Source of the DNA: Streptomyces sp. AP-93
GTDB taxonomy: Bacteria > Actinomycetota > Actinomycetes > Streptomycetales > Streptomycetaceae
Assembly: GCF_022808175.1 (NCBI RefSeq)
Contig: NZ_JALGBX010000014.1
Span: forward strand, 127,207-191,206
Length of the DNA: 64,000 nucleotides
Direction: 5' to 3'
Part shown: positions 23,202 to 30,643 of the stretch, piece by piece
Layout of the letters: each line of letters opens with the position of its first letter
How positions within the stretch are numbered: the stretch's first letter is position 1
The notes under the pieces: generated by a model
Database searches by the model: none
Seen by the model: the letters and a program-made list of their open reading frames with translations, nothing else
What the model was told of the DNA's origin: nothing
Made by a program: the position numbers and the translations under genes

Positions 23202-23888
23202 TCAGGGCTTCGGGAGGTCTGCGGCCCGAGCCGGCAGCCCGCCGCTGTTCTCGCATCCCGTCGCCTTGGCCATCGCGAGCGCCGCGGAATGGGCAAGGAC
23301 CACGTAGTCCTCACCCAGGGCGGCGTCGCCCTTGCTGTTCCGGTACTCGTCCTGGTACCAGGCGGTGATCCTCAGCGGCACTGCGTGCGTGGAGCCGACA
23401 CGGGTGCTCACGCAGTCGAAGGACACGCCACGCTCCTTGTCCGCACTCATCACCTGGACCCCCGTTCCGTCAGCTTCCGGGTTCCCGGGAGCCGGACTCC
23501 CGGCGGCGATGCGGATCTCCCCCGCCCGCTTCCCCTGGCCCACGGTTCCGGTAACCCGGCACACGGGCGCGGTGAACTGCCGGGGTCCGGGCCCGGCGTG
23601 GTACGCCTCCTCCAGAGTCTTGCCCATCGCCGAGACACCCACGGCCTGCGCGGCGTCGTTGAGCAGCTGCGAGGCCTGCAGCACGTTCATCAGCGCCTCA
23701 GCGGCAGCACCGTTGATCAACCCGGGGCAGGCCTCCGTAGGCTCCGCTTCCGGACGCTGCTTCGCAGAACGGGACGGCTTCGGCTCGGGGTCCGACGAGC
23801 CGCATCCCGCGATCGTCGCTGCGAGCACCGCGAGTGCCGCGAGTGCCGCAACGCGGGCGGTGCGGGTGGGCCGGGCAGTGTGCGGCAT
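23202..23888 (-). CDS. secreted lipoprotein, last gene of the type VII-like cluster
   Basis: A 228-residue lipoprotein: signal peptide with lipobox TIAGC, Cys29 as the modified residue, then a Ser/Pro/Glu-rich linker and a globular domain with several Cys residues (EACPGLING, PVCRVTGTV, VSFDCVSTR, TGCENSGG) that could form disulphides outside the cell. No known domain is recognised. It follows the other lipoprotein gene after about 80 bases and closes the minus-strand cluster that also holds WXG100 proteins and mycosin. It may be a surface accessory factor of that system, an inference from position and shared export. Confidence 0.75.
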   Translation of the reverse strand: MPHTARPTRTARVAALAALAVLAATIAGCGSSDPEPKPSRSAKQRPEAEPTEACPGLINGAAAEALMNVLQASQLLNDAAQAVGVSAMGKTLEEAYHAGPGPRQFTAPVCRVTGTVGQGKRAGEIRIAAGSPAPGNPEADGTGVQVMSADKERGVSFDCVSTRVGSTHAVPLRITAWYQDEYRNSKGDAALGEDYVVLAHSAALAMAKATGCENSGGLPARAADLPKP

Positions 23889-23970
23889 CGGGGTGTTCCT
23901 CTTCGTAGTCAGGGAAGGCGCTCCCCTGGCGGCCTTCGCCGTCTCCTCGCAGCCTTCCGGCCGATGCGCG

Positions 23971-24525
23971 TTACGCGGCGCAGCGCAACTGCTTCGTGGC
24001 GAATTGGTAGTACGGCTCCATCATCTCGGTGAAATAGGCGCGCGGATTCTCCGGCTTGCCCACCCCGGAGCCGCTGGTAAGGACGAGCTCCACCTTGAAA
24101 GCACCCTCGGGGCTCTTGCACGTGAAGGAAATCGCCGCGCCGCTGTTCCAGACGATCCCGCCGCTGCCGATCTTGATCCTGTCGGGATTCTCCTTCTCCC
24201 AGCTGGGCCAATGGAAGTTCTGCTCCACCGAAATCCGCGAGGCACGGGCGCTGAAACGGGTGTCCCCATCGACGTAGAGGTGACACGAGGTCCCCTTGTC
24301 GTTTTGGGGCAGAGCGAACACGGCCGGCGAATCGTCCCGGACCTTGTTTCCGTTGCCGGCCGTCCGGGCCACGTCCTTGCCCGCGAAAGCGCCCATGCCC
24401 CAGCAGACACGGTCCGGCAGCGGTGCCGCCCCCGGCCCGGTCTGGCCTGAGCATGCGGACAGGACCAGGACCAGGACCGCGGTGATCGCGCTCGCGCCGA
24501 AGCCGGGGGACGACTTGAGCGCCAT
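23971..24525 (-). CDS. secreted lipoprotein
   Basis: A 184-residue lipoprotein: signal peptide with lipobox LSAC and Cys25, then a domain with three further Cys residues (RVCWGMG, SCHLYVDG, FTCKSPEG), repeated aromatic residues and a final helix (FTEMMEPYYQFATKQLRCAA). No family is recognised. Its start lies one base past the stop of the 761-residue WXG-type gene, a sign of tight coupling, so it is probably made together with that product and may capture or anchor it at the cell surface. This pairing is inferred from gene order. Confidence 0.78.
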   Translation of the reverse strand: MALKSSPGFGASAITAVLVLVLSACSGQTGPGAAPLPDRVCWGMGAFAGKDVARTAGNGNKVRDDSPAVFALPQNDKGTSCHLYVDGDTRFSARASRISVEQNFHWPSWEKENPDRIKIGSGGIVWNSGAAISFTCKSPEGAFKVELVLTSGSGVGKPENPRAYFTEMMEPYYQFATKQLRCAA

Positions 24526-24526
24526 A

Positions 24527-26812
24527 TCAGGAACCCGCCTTACCGGAAGCCATGAGATTCCGGCCCGTCGAATGCGCGGTCCCGGTTTCCCTCGACGCAC
24601 CCAGCTTGAGGTCGTCGATGTCCGTGGCCGTCATGTCCGAGCCCCTGGCCGCATTCGCGACGGCAGCCGCCGCCGCCTTGCTGGCCGACGCCTCCGCATC
24701 CGCGTAGTTGGCCATGACCCCCTTCTCGGTCTTTCCCGTCTTCTCCGCCACATCTTCCTTCGCGCTGTCGACGATGGCCTCGGTGATGTCCTCCTGAAGC
24801 CATTCGACGACGTCCCCTGCCAGTGGGACCAACTCCAGGTATTTCCCACCGGCCATGGTGATACCGCGGTTGACCCACTTGGCGCTGTCCTCGACACCCT
24901 TCACGTACTCTTCGTTCGCATGGGCGGCAGCGCCATAAGTGCCCTGCGCCCTGGCCTCGGAAAGCATGCCCGCGATCTGCCCACCCGGATTGACGGCATT
25001 GGCGATCGCGGTATCCAGTTGCGAATGGTCGGCGCGGTGCGCGATGACGTCGCTGACCAAGGCTGTCGTGTGGGTCTGCTGAGCGGTGGTGATCACGCCG
25101 TACGCCTCGGGATCCTGAGCCACCACCCCCAAGAACCGCGCCATGTCGGACTTCTTGAAGTCGGCCTGCTCGCCGAAGGTCTTGATCTCCTGCGTACTGT
25201 TCGCGGCGGTTGCCTGCAGGTCGGGCATGTACTCGGCGGCCATGCGTCCGAAGTTGCCGGACAGGCCGCCCAGCGCGGTCGGCTCGTCGGCAGTCGGCTT
25301 GGCCACGAGTTCCGGGTTGTCGCTGATCTTCTCGACGACCCGTTCCATGACGTCCGTCATCGGGCCGGTGTGCGGTACGGGCTTCGCGTCCTCGTCGCCC
25401 GCCGCGCGGCCCGACACCGCCGCTTCCAGGGCGCCGCCCAGCGCCTCTTGCGCCGCGTGCGGGTCGCCCGCCTTCGCCATGTCGAAGCCGTCCGCGTACG
25501 GCTTCTTGTCGAGCATGTAGTCGACCATGCCCTGATCCTTGCCGTGCTGACCGCCGACCGGCTCGTCGTCCTTGGTGACGATGCCGTCGCCGTTCGAGTC
25601 CTCACGGACCGGCTCGTTGAAGAAGGCCGTCGCCGCGTCCGGGTTGTTGCCCAGCGCCTCCATCAGGCCCGTCAGCGGGTAGAAGCCCCGGCCGCCGCCC
25701 TCGCCCTGGTTGAGGACCGAGTCGAGGCCGTACGGGGTGTGGTACTCCCAGGCCTTCGGATCCTTGCGGTCCATGGCGACCATGTCACGGCCGACCGAGG
25801 TCAGGAACTCCTTGTCGTACGTGCCCTCGCGGATCAGCGCACCGAGCGCCTGATAGCCGTAGATCGTCGTCACACCGCCGGTGACCTGCATCTCCTTGCG
25901 GCCGGCCTTCATCAGCTGGGTCGTCCACGCGGCGTCGAGGTGGTTCGGCACGTCCTTGTGCGTGGCCAGGCCGAGCATCGCCCCCATGTCGCTCTGGATG
26001 TTCGCGACTATCAGCGCACGGTCCCTGCCCGCGACGCCGAGACTCGTGGCGTCCAGGGACATGGTGGCGTACATCTCCAGCGTGCCTTCGGCGCCCACCG
26101 TCCGGTAGAAGCCCGTCGCGAACTCGGGATCCTCCCGGTTGTCGTCGAGCAGGTCCTCCAGCTCGCGCAGCGCCTCGGGGTGGCGGGCCGTGCCGCCTGC
26201 GCCCGCGACCTGCTTCATCAACGCGGCCGCCCGATCCGCCTGTTCAGCGTCGAGCGTGCCGTACTTCGGCGCGGTGAAGTTGTTGTCGTCCGTGACATTG
26301 GCCTGGAGCGCGCGGACGAGGGAGTCGTCCGCGTCCTGGGCGTCCTCGACGGCCCGGTCGACCCGGTCCTGCCACAGGCCCTGATTCTTGCGGAGCGATG
26401 CCTGGTAGTCCGGATCGTGCTGGGCGGCGTAACGGTCCTGCGCATCGGCCAGCGGGATGGCGGACACCCGCCCGCTCTCGTCTATCCGAAAGCCGGCGGC
26501 CGGGGCGTCCGCGACCAGCTTCTTGATCTGCTCCTGGACCGCCTTGAGGGTGGAGTGGCCGTCGCTGAGCAGGAGGTGGATGCCCTTGGCCTCGCGGGCC
26601 GCGTCGTCGAACTCCTTGGCCGTTTTGTCGACGAGCGGGCGGGCGACGCCCGCGGTGACGCCGTTCCACTGGGCCGTGTCCGACTTGGCCTTCATCCCGT
26701 TGCGGGCCGACTCCGCCAGCTCGTCCAGCTTCTTGACCATCGCGGCCCAGTCGGTGATCGCGGTCTGGAGCGGGCCCAGGGGCGCGTTCATCACGTTCTC
26801 GTACGTCGGCAC
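24527..26812 (-). CDS. large WXG-type protein, DUF6571-like
   Basis: A 761-residue protein with no signal peptide. The first 100 residues look like a WXG100 helical hairpin: DWAAMVKKLDELAES, then Trp49-Asn50-Gly51 (AQWNGVTAG). The large remainder is helical and Ala/Asp-rich; I believe it matches the streptomycete family DUF6571. A canonical EF-hand-like loop, DSNGDGIVTKDDE, starts at residue 405, so calcium binding outside the cell is plausible. It lies between a small ESX-like gene upstream and a lipoprotein gene immediately downstream. It is a good candidate for a type VII substrate, possibly a toxin or a structural factor; neither is shown. Confidence 0.75.
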   Translation of the reverse strand: MPTYENVMNAPLGPLQTAITDWAAMVKKLDELAESARNGMKAKSDTAQWNGVTAGVARPLVDKTAKEFDDAAREAKGIHLLLSDGHSTLKAVQEQIKKLVADAPAAGFRIDESGRVSAIPLADAQDRYAAQHDPDYQASLRKNQGLWQDRVDRAVEDAQDADDSLVRALQANVTDDNNFTAPKYGTLDAEQADRAAALMKQVAGAGGTARHPEALRELEDLLDDNREDPEFATGFYRTVGAEGTLEMYATMSLDATSLGVAGRDRALIVANIQSDMGAMLGLATHKDVPNHLDAAWTTQLMKAGRKEMQVTGGVTTIYGYQALGALIREGTYDKEFLTSVGRDMVAMDRKDPKAWEYHTPYGLDSVLNQGEGGGRGFYPLTGLMEALGNNPDAATAFFNEPVREDSNGDGIVTKDDEPVGGQHGKDQGMVDYMLDKKPYADGFDMAKAGDPHAAQEALGGALEAAVSGRAAGDEDAKPVPHTGPMTDVMERVVEKISDNPELVAKPTADEPTALGGLSGNFGRMAAEYMPDLQATAANSTQEIKTFGEQADFKKSDMARFLGVVAQDPEAYGVITTAQQTHTTALVSDVIAHRADHSQLDTAIANAVNPGGQIAGMLSEARAQGTYGAAAHANEEYVKGVEDSAKWVNRGITMAGGKYLELVPLAGDVVEWLQEDITEAIVDSAKEDVAEKTGKTEKGVMANYADAEASASKAAAAAVANAARGSDMTATDIDDLKLGASRETGTAHSTGRNLMASGKAGS

Positions 26813-26828
26813 GTGTCCGCCGCCTTCA

Positions 26829-27254
26829 CTACTTGAGGAGCTGGTCGATCTTGGAGGCCGTGAAATCGGCGTGCAACTGCTGCTCTTCCTTGCTGTGCGA
26901 GGTGAGGGAGTAGTTCAGGCCGTTGGAGATGTTCGCGCAGGCGGCGACGAGGGTCTTGAGCTGCCTCTCCCAGCGGGTGTTGACCTTGAGCAGGGCCGCC
27001 CCACTCGCGAAGCCCTCGCGCGTGAGCGCGCCGGCCGCCTCGACGGTGGAGGCGGCGGCGTGCTTGCCGTCGGTGGAGAGCCGGGTGTGGAGCTTGTACG
27101 CCTCGGAGCCGACCTCGCCGATGTGGTCCTGGTCGAGCTCCAGATCGGCACTGCCGCCGCCGGGGCCGGGCGCGGCCGGGACGCTGTTGAGCCGCGTGGA
27201 GACGTTGGCGGACGCAGCGTTCCGGGCCGTGGACCATTCCTCGTCGAACGACAT
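26829..27254 (-). CDS. small ESX-like helical protein
   Basis: A 141-residue protein without signal peptide. It starts MSFDEEWSTARNAAS and has long amphipathic helices around a Gly/Pro-rich turn; the second half holds GAALLKVNTRWERQLKTLVA, resembling the helical hairpins of ESX/WXG proteins, although no exact W-x-G triplet is at the turn. It lies 16 bases upstream of the large WXG-type gene and just downstream of the mycosin gene. In type VII systems small helical partners often pair with a large substrate, so it may chaperone the 761-residue protein. Family assignment is tentative. Confidence 0.7.
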   Translation of the reverse strand: MSFDEEWSTARNAASANVSTRLNSVPAAPGPGGGSADLELDQDHIGEVGSEAYKLHTRLSTDGKHAAASTVEAAGALTREGFASGAALLKVNTRWERQLKTLVAACANISNGLNYSLTSHSKEEQQLHADFTASKIDQLLK

Positions 27255-27291
27255 GCCGTGGCCTTCTCTTCCGTCTCTGGTGGTGTGCGGT

Positions 27292-28488
27292 TCAGCGGCG
27301 CCGGCGCCTGAGGGCAACGGCGCTGACGGCTCCGCCGATGAGCACGCAGGCACCGAGGCCGAGCGCGAGCCAGGGGAGGGCACCGCTGTCCTCCGCCTTG
27401 GCCTCGGCCTGGGGAGCGGGGTCCGCCTGGCCGGAGGGGGAGGCGGAGGTAGGCGCCGAGGGGGCCTTCGTCCCCGTCCCGCCGCCGGCTGCGGCCAGGT
27501 CGGGGAGCGGGTAGACGTCCGCGGGGCCGGGGTCGCCGGGATTGGGTACCGCGATGCGGGGGCGGACGACGCCGTAGCCGACGAAGTCGCTGCGCGCGGC
27601 GCCGTCGACGGGCTTGCCTGCCGTGTTGATGAGGACCCGGAGCACCTGGTTGTTGGTCCAGTCTGGGTGGGCGGACCAGATCAGCGCGGCAGAGGCGGAG
27701 GCGAGGGCGGTGGCGTCGCTCGTGCCGTGGCTTGTGCACAGGCCGGTCTTGCCGCCACAAGCTGTGACGATGTCCGCTCCAGGCGCAGTCAGATCCACCT
27801 GAGAACCGTGCTGCGACTCGGCCGTCGCCTTGCCGCCCTTGTCGACGGCACCGACCCCCACCACTCCTGGCGTCGCGGCTGGGTAGAGAACATCATTCGA
27901 CCCGTCTCCGCGATTACCGACGCCAGCAAAGATCAACTTTCCCTTAGACAGGGCATATTTCACCGCAGCAAGGCGTTCCGGATCTTCATCACCCGAAGCC
28001 AGCGAAATATTGATGATCTTCGCTTCTGTGTCGGCTGCATAGCGGATCGCAGAAGTCCAGGCCGCGTTTTTCACGTCAACGTTCCCGGGAACACGAATCG
28101 GGAGAATCTTGGCCCCGGGCGCGAGCCCGAATGCCCCGTCCCCACTCGGGTGGTTCCCTGTGGCAGCAATAAGCGCCGCCATGGTGGTTCCGTGCTTATC
28201 CCAGTCCGTCCGCTCGTCACCGTCGTACGACGTCGCGAAGTCCTTTCCGGGGACCACTTGCCCTTCCAGTTCAGGGATACGGTCTACACCGCTGTCGATG
28301 AGCGCGACCGTGACGCCCTTGCCCGTGCTGGTCTTCCAAATGTCGTCAGCCTTCATCGACGTGAGATGCCACTGTCGCGACCGGATGGTCTCCGCGTGAG
28401 CTGGGGTCGCAGCAACCCCGGCCAGCAGCAGACCCACCAGAGCCGCGGTCGCCCTACGCTTTGCCATCCCGTGCAACGTCCGCTCCAC
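27292..28488 (-). CDS. mycP: type VII secretion-associated serine protease, mycosin
   Basis: A 398-residue subtilisin-like protease: signal peptide ending AHA at about residue 32, S8 catalytic domain with Asp65 (ALIDSGVD), His99 (DKHGTT) and Ser257 (HGTSDA), a Pro/Ala/Thr-rich linker and a C-terminal membrane anchor (LPWLALGLGACVLIGGAVSA) followed by Arg residues. This is exactly the mycosin layout, an extracytoplasmic protease tethered to the membrane that is required for type VII secretion in mycobacteria. The GTG start directly follows the preceding stop; an ATG seven codons later is possible. Its presence is the main reason to call this cluster type VII-like. Confidence 0.93.
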   Translation of the reverse strand: MERTLHGMAKRRATAALVGLLLAGVAATPAHAETIRSRQWHLTSMKADDIWKTSTGKGVTVALIDSGVDRIPELEGQVVPGKDFATSYDGDERTDWDKHGTTMAALIAATGNHPSGDGAFGLAPGAKILPIRVPGNVDVKNAAWTSAIRYAADTEAKIINISLASGDEDPERLAAVKYALSKGKLIFAGVGNRGDGSNDVLYPAATPGVVGVGAVDKGGKATAESQHGSQVDLTAPGADIVTACGGKTGLCTSHGTSDATALASASAALIWSAHPDWTNNQVLRVLINTAGKPVDGAARSDFVGYGVVRPRIAVPNPGDPGPADVYPLPDLAAAGGGTGTKAPSAPTSASPSGQADPAPQAEAKAEDSGALPWLALGLGACVLIGGAVSAVALRRRRR

Positions 28489-29997
28489 TCAGTCGATCAC
28501 CGGCGGAACGACGTTACGGTCGCCCTGCCACGTTTCTTCGTCCTCGGCCAGGTAGTCAGGGCGCTCGCCTTGCCGGCCGTCGCCACGTCGACCGGGGGCA
28601 TGCGCACCCGCGCCGCCATGCCCCATCGGGCCCCCTGCAGGCCCCGCGCCCGGTCCACCGCGAATCAGTCCGGAACCGCCCTGGGTAAACGGCTGGCCAC
28701 CGGAGATTGAGCGACCACCCACATTCGGCTGACGCCCACCGACGACACCGCCAGGCTCAGTTGCAAGACGACGCCCGGCCATGGCGCCGCCGAGACCGCC
28801 ATGCGCACCGCCACCGCCCATACCCAGGCCGCCACCCATGCCCATGCCACGCCCGGCTGCCTGGCCTCCCTCGCCGCCGATGACCGTCCCTCGGGGAATA
28901 CTCGCGCCCGGCCCACCGGGCGTCACTGGCCGACCGCCCGAGATCCCACTGTCGCGCGGGGGCAGGCCAGCGACACCGCCTGCTCCGCCACCCTTCCCAC
29001 CCATACCGCCGGGACTGGGGATCCCCCCAGGACCGAAGCCGCCAGGGCCGACTCCACCGATCGGCTTCTGAACACCACCGCCCGGCGGCAGCGTCAGAGG
29101 CGGAACGAACCCTCCGGGAGGGACACCCGGACCGCCGCCCCCTGGTCCGACCGGACCCGGGCCTCCGGGCACCCCAGGGGCAGGGGGAAGGGTCGTACTC
29201 GGCGTTGGGCCGACGGTGTCGAGACCGGTGCCAATGCTGCGGTCCGGAGGTACCGGAACGGGGCCCGGTGTCGAACCTGTCGGTGGAAGGCCACTACCGC
29301 CTGGTGACGGCTGCGGGCTGGACGCAGAACCGGAATCATGCGACGAACCGCTGGGACCGACTGCTGCCGGGGCAGGCGACGAGCCGCCTCCCCCAACAGC
29401 GCCCTGACCACTCCCTCCAGAAGCACCACCAGAACGCGACGTATCGGCGTCCGTGGAAACTCCCTGCGGAATGAACGGATCCGGCAACTTTGGAAACGTC
29501 GGAACCTCCGCCATCTCCATCCCAGTAGCCGAAGCCTCGTACCCCTGCGCCAGCTTCGTCATCTGCTGAATCGCCTGCTGCCGGTCGCCGCTCAGCTTCG
29601 AGTGTGCCTGCTGGCCGATCTGCTGCGCGTCGGGGTCGTTGCGGTACTCGCGGGCGGCCTCCAGGTTGGCCGCGGCCCCGCTGTCGTACGTCGGCATGTT
29701 GGCCTTGACCTCGATGACGACCTGACTGGCCTGCGTCAGCTGCTTGCCGCCCTCGGCGCTGTACTCGCTCAGGCGCAGCGTCGCGTTGCCCGTGCGGCTG
29801 ACCCAGTCCTGGAAGGCCGTGGCCGATTCGCCTTCCCAGCCGGTCACCCGGTGGTCCTTGAGACTTTCGCCGATCTCCTTGATGATCGCCGCGGCGTCCG
29901 TCAGCTGGGCTCCGCGGGCCTTGAGGGTCTCCGCGTTGGCCGAGGCGAGCATGGCCAGCAGCTGCTGGTGCGTGTGGTTCTCGAAGTTCGTCGCCAT
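28489..29997 (-). CDS. WXG100-domain protein with long Gly/Pro-rich tail
   Basis: A 502-residue protein. Residues 1-100 form an ESX-type helical hairpin with the W-x-G turn at Trp54-Glu55-Gly56 (VTGWEGESATAFQDW). After about residue 170 the protein becomes a low-complexity Gly/Pro/Ser tail, with runs such as GGGLGMGGGGAHGGLGG and PPGGFVPPLTLPPGGG, ending YLAEDEETWQGDRNVVPPVID. The layout resembles PPE/WXG proteins with long C-terminal extensions exported by type VII systems. The start overlaps the upstream stop by one base and the stop abuts the mycosin start, so it is in one operon. It is probably the exported partner of the 166-residue protein encoded upstream. Confidence 0.85.
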   Translation of the reverse strand: MATNFENHTHQQLLAMLASANAETLKARGAQLTDAAAIIKEIGESLKDHRVTGWEGESATAFQDWVSRTGNATLRLSEYSAEGGKQLTQASQVVIEVKANMPTYDSGAAANLEAAREYRNDPDAQQIGQQAHSKLSGDRQQAIQQMTKLAQGYEASATGMEMAEVPTFPKLPDPFIPQGVSTDADTSRSGGASGGSGQGAVGGGGSSPAPAAVGPSGSSHDSGSASSPQPSPGGSGLPPTGSTPGPVPVPPDRSIGTGLDTVGPTPSTTLPPAPGVPGGPGPVGPGGGGPGVPPGGFVPPLTLPPGGGVQKPIGGVGPGGFGPGGIPSPGGMGGKGGGAGGVAGLPPRDSGISGGRPVTPGGPGASIPRGTVIGGEGGQAAGRGMGMGGGLGMGGGGAHGGLGGAMAGRRLATEPGGVVGGRQPNVGGRSISGGQPFTQGGSGLIRGGPGAGPAGGPMGHGGAGAHAPGRRGDGRQGERPDYLAEDEETWQGDRNVVPPVID

Positions 29998-30497
29998 CAG
30001 AGACCCTCCACCTGCGACGTTCCGGACCCGGATGACTGCGAAGCCGAACTGTGCGGGGGCGGCGGCGCCAACGGGTCCCGTTCCGGGACGTAGTTCGCGT
30101 CCGCCTGCTTGCTGATCGCCAGCATCCGCCGCTTCGTGTCCTCGTCCACGCCCTCGAAACCACGGCCGCTCGTCTGGATCGCGATGCTGAGCCCCTCGAT
30201 CTGCTCAGCCAGCCCCTTCGACAGCGCAAGCAGCTGCGTGTGCACGTTCGAGTAAGCCGTGAACAGTCGCTTGGCCTCCGCGAAGCCCTCGCCGAGGGAG
30301 GTCTCCGGGAGGGTGCCGTCCGCCAGTTTCTTGTCGCTCGCCGGAGAGCCGTCCAGCTTGGTCAGCAGACCGTCGACCCGCTTCTTGTAGTCCGTCAGCG
30401 ATTCGTATTCGATCCGGAGCGCGCCCAGAGCCGCCGGCGAGGCCACGCCCACGCCGAAGTCCACTCCGAACACGCCCGGCCCATAGTCCACTGCCAC
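29997..30497 (-). CDS. ESX-like helical protein, first gene of the type VII-like operon
   Basis: A 166-residue protein with a GTG start and no signal peptide. It has a helical core (ALGALRIEYESLTDYKKRVD, then EAKRLFTAYSNVHTQLLALS and LAEQIEGLSIAIQTS) and a Pro/Ser-rich tail ending SQVEGL. Its size and helix layout suit the EspA/ESX-like partners that pair with WXG100 proteins; no known domain is certain. It overlaps the following gene by one base. As the first gene of the cluster it should follow the operon promoter in the 146-bp region up to the Mo-hydroxylase gene at 30644. Confidence 0.7.
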   Translation of the reverse strand: MAVDYGPGVFGVDFGVGVASPAALGALRIEYESLTDYKKRVDGLLTKLDGSPASDKKLADGTLPETSLGEGFAEAKRLFTAYSNVHTQLLALSKGLAEQIEGLSIAIQTSGRGFEGVDEDTKRRMLAISKQADANYVPERDPLAPPPPHSSASQSSGSGTSQVEGL

Positions 30498-30643
30498 GAT
30501 GGCCTCCCCGACTCCCCGTCATCCCCGTTTACACCCGCTTCGCACGCATTCGCACACGCACGTCGCCAGTGTCCACAAACACTCTATCGAGAGACACCGA
30601 CAGGCCCAAGTTCCGGGTTGCAGGTGCAATCAGGGTCACAAGG

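Noticed and set aside
23202..30497. Complete type VII secretion system
   Set aside because: Mycosin and WXG-type genes are present, but no EccB, EccC, EccD or EccE gene is seen in the window.
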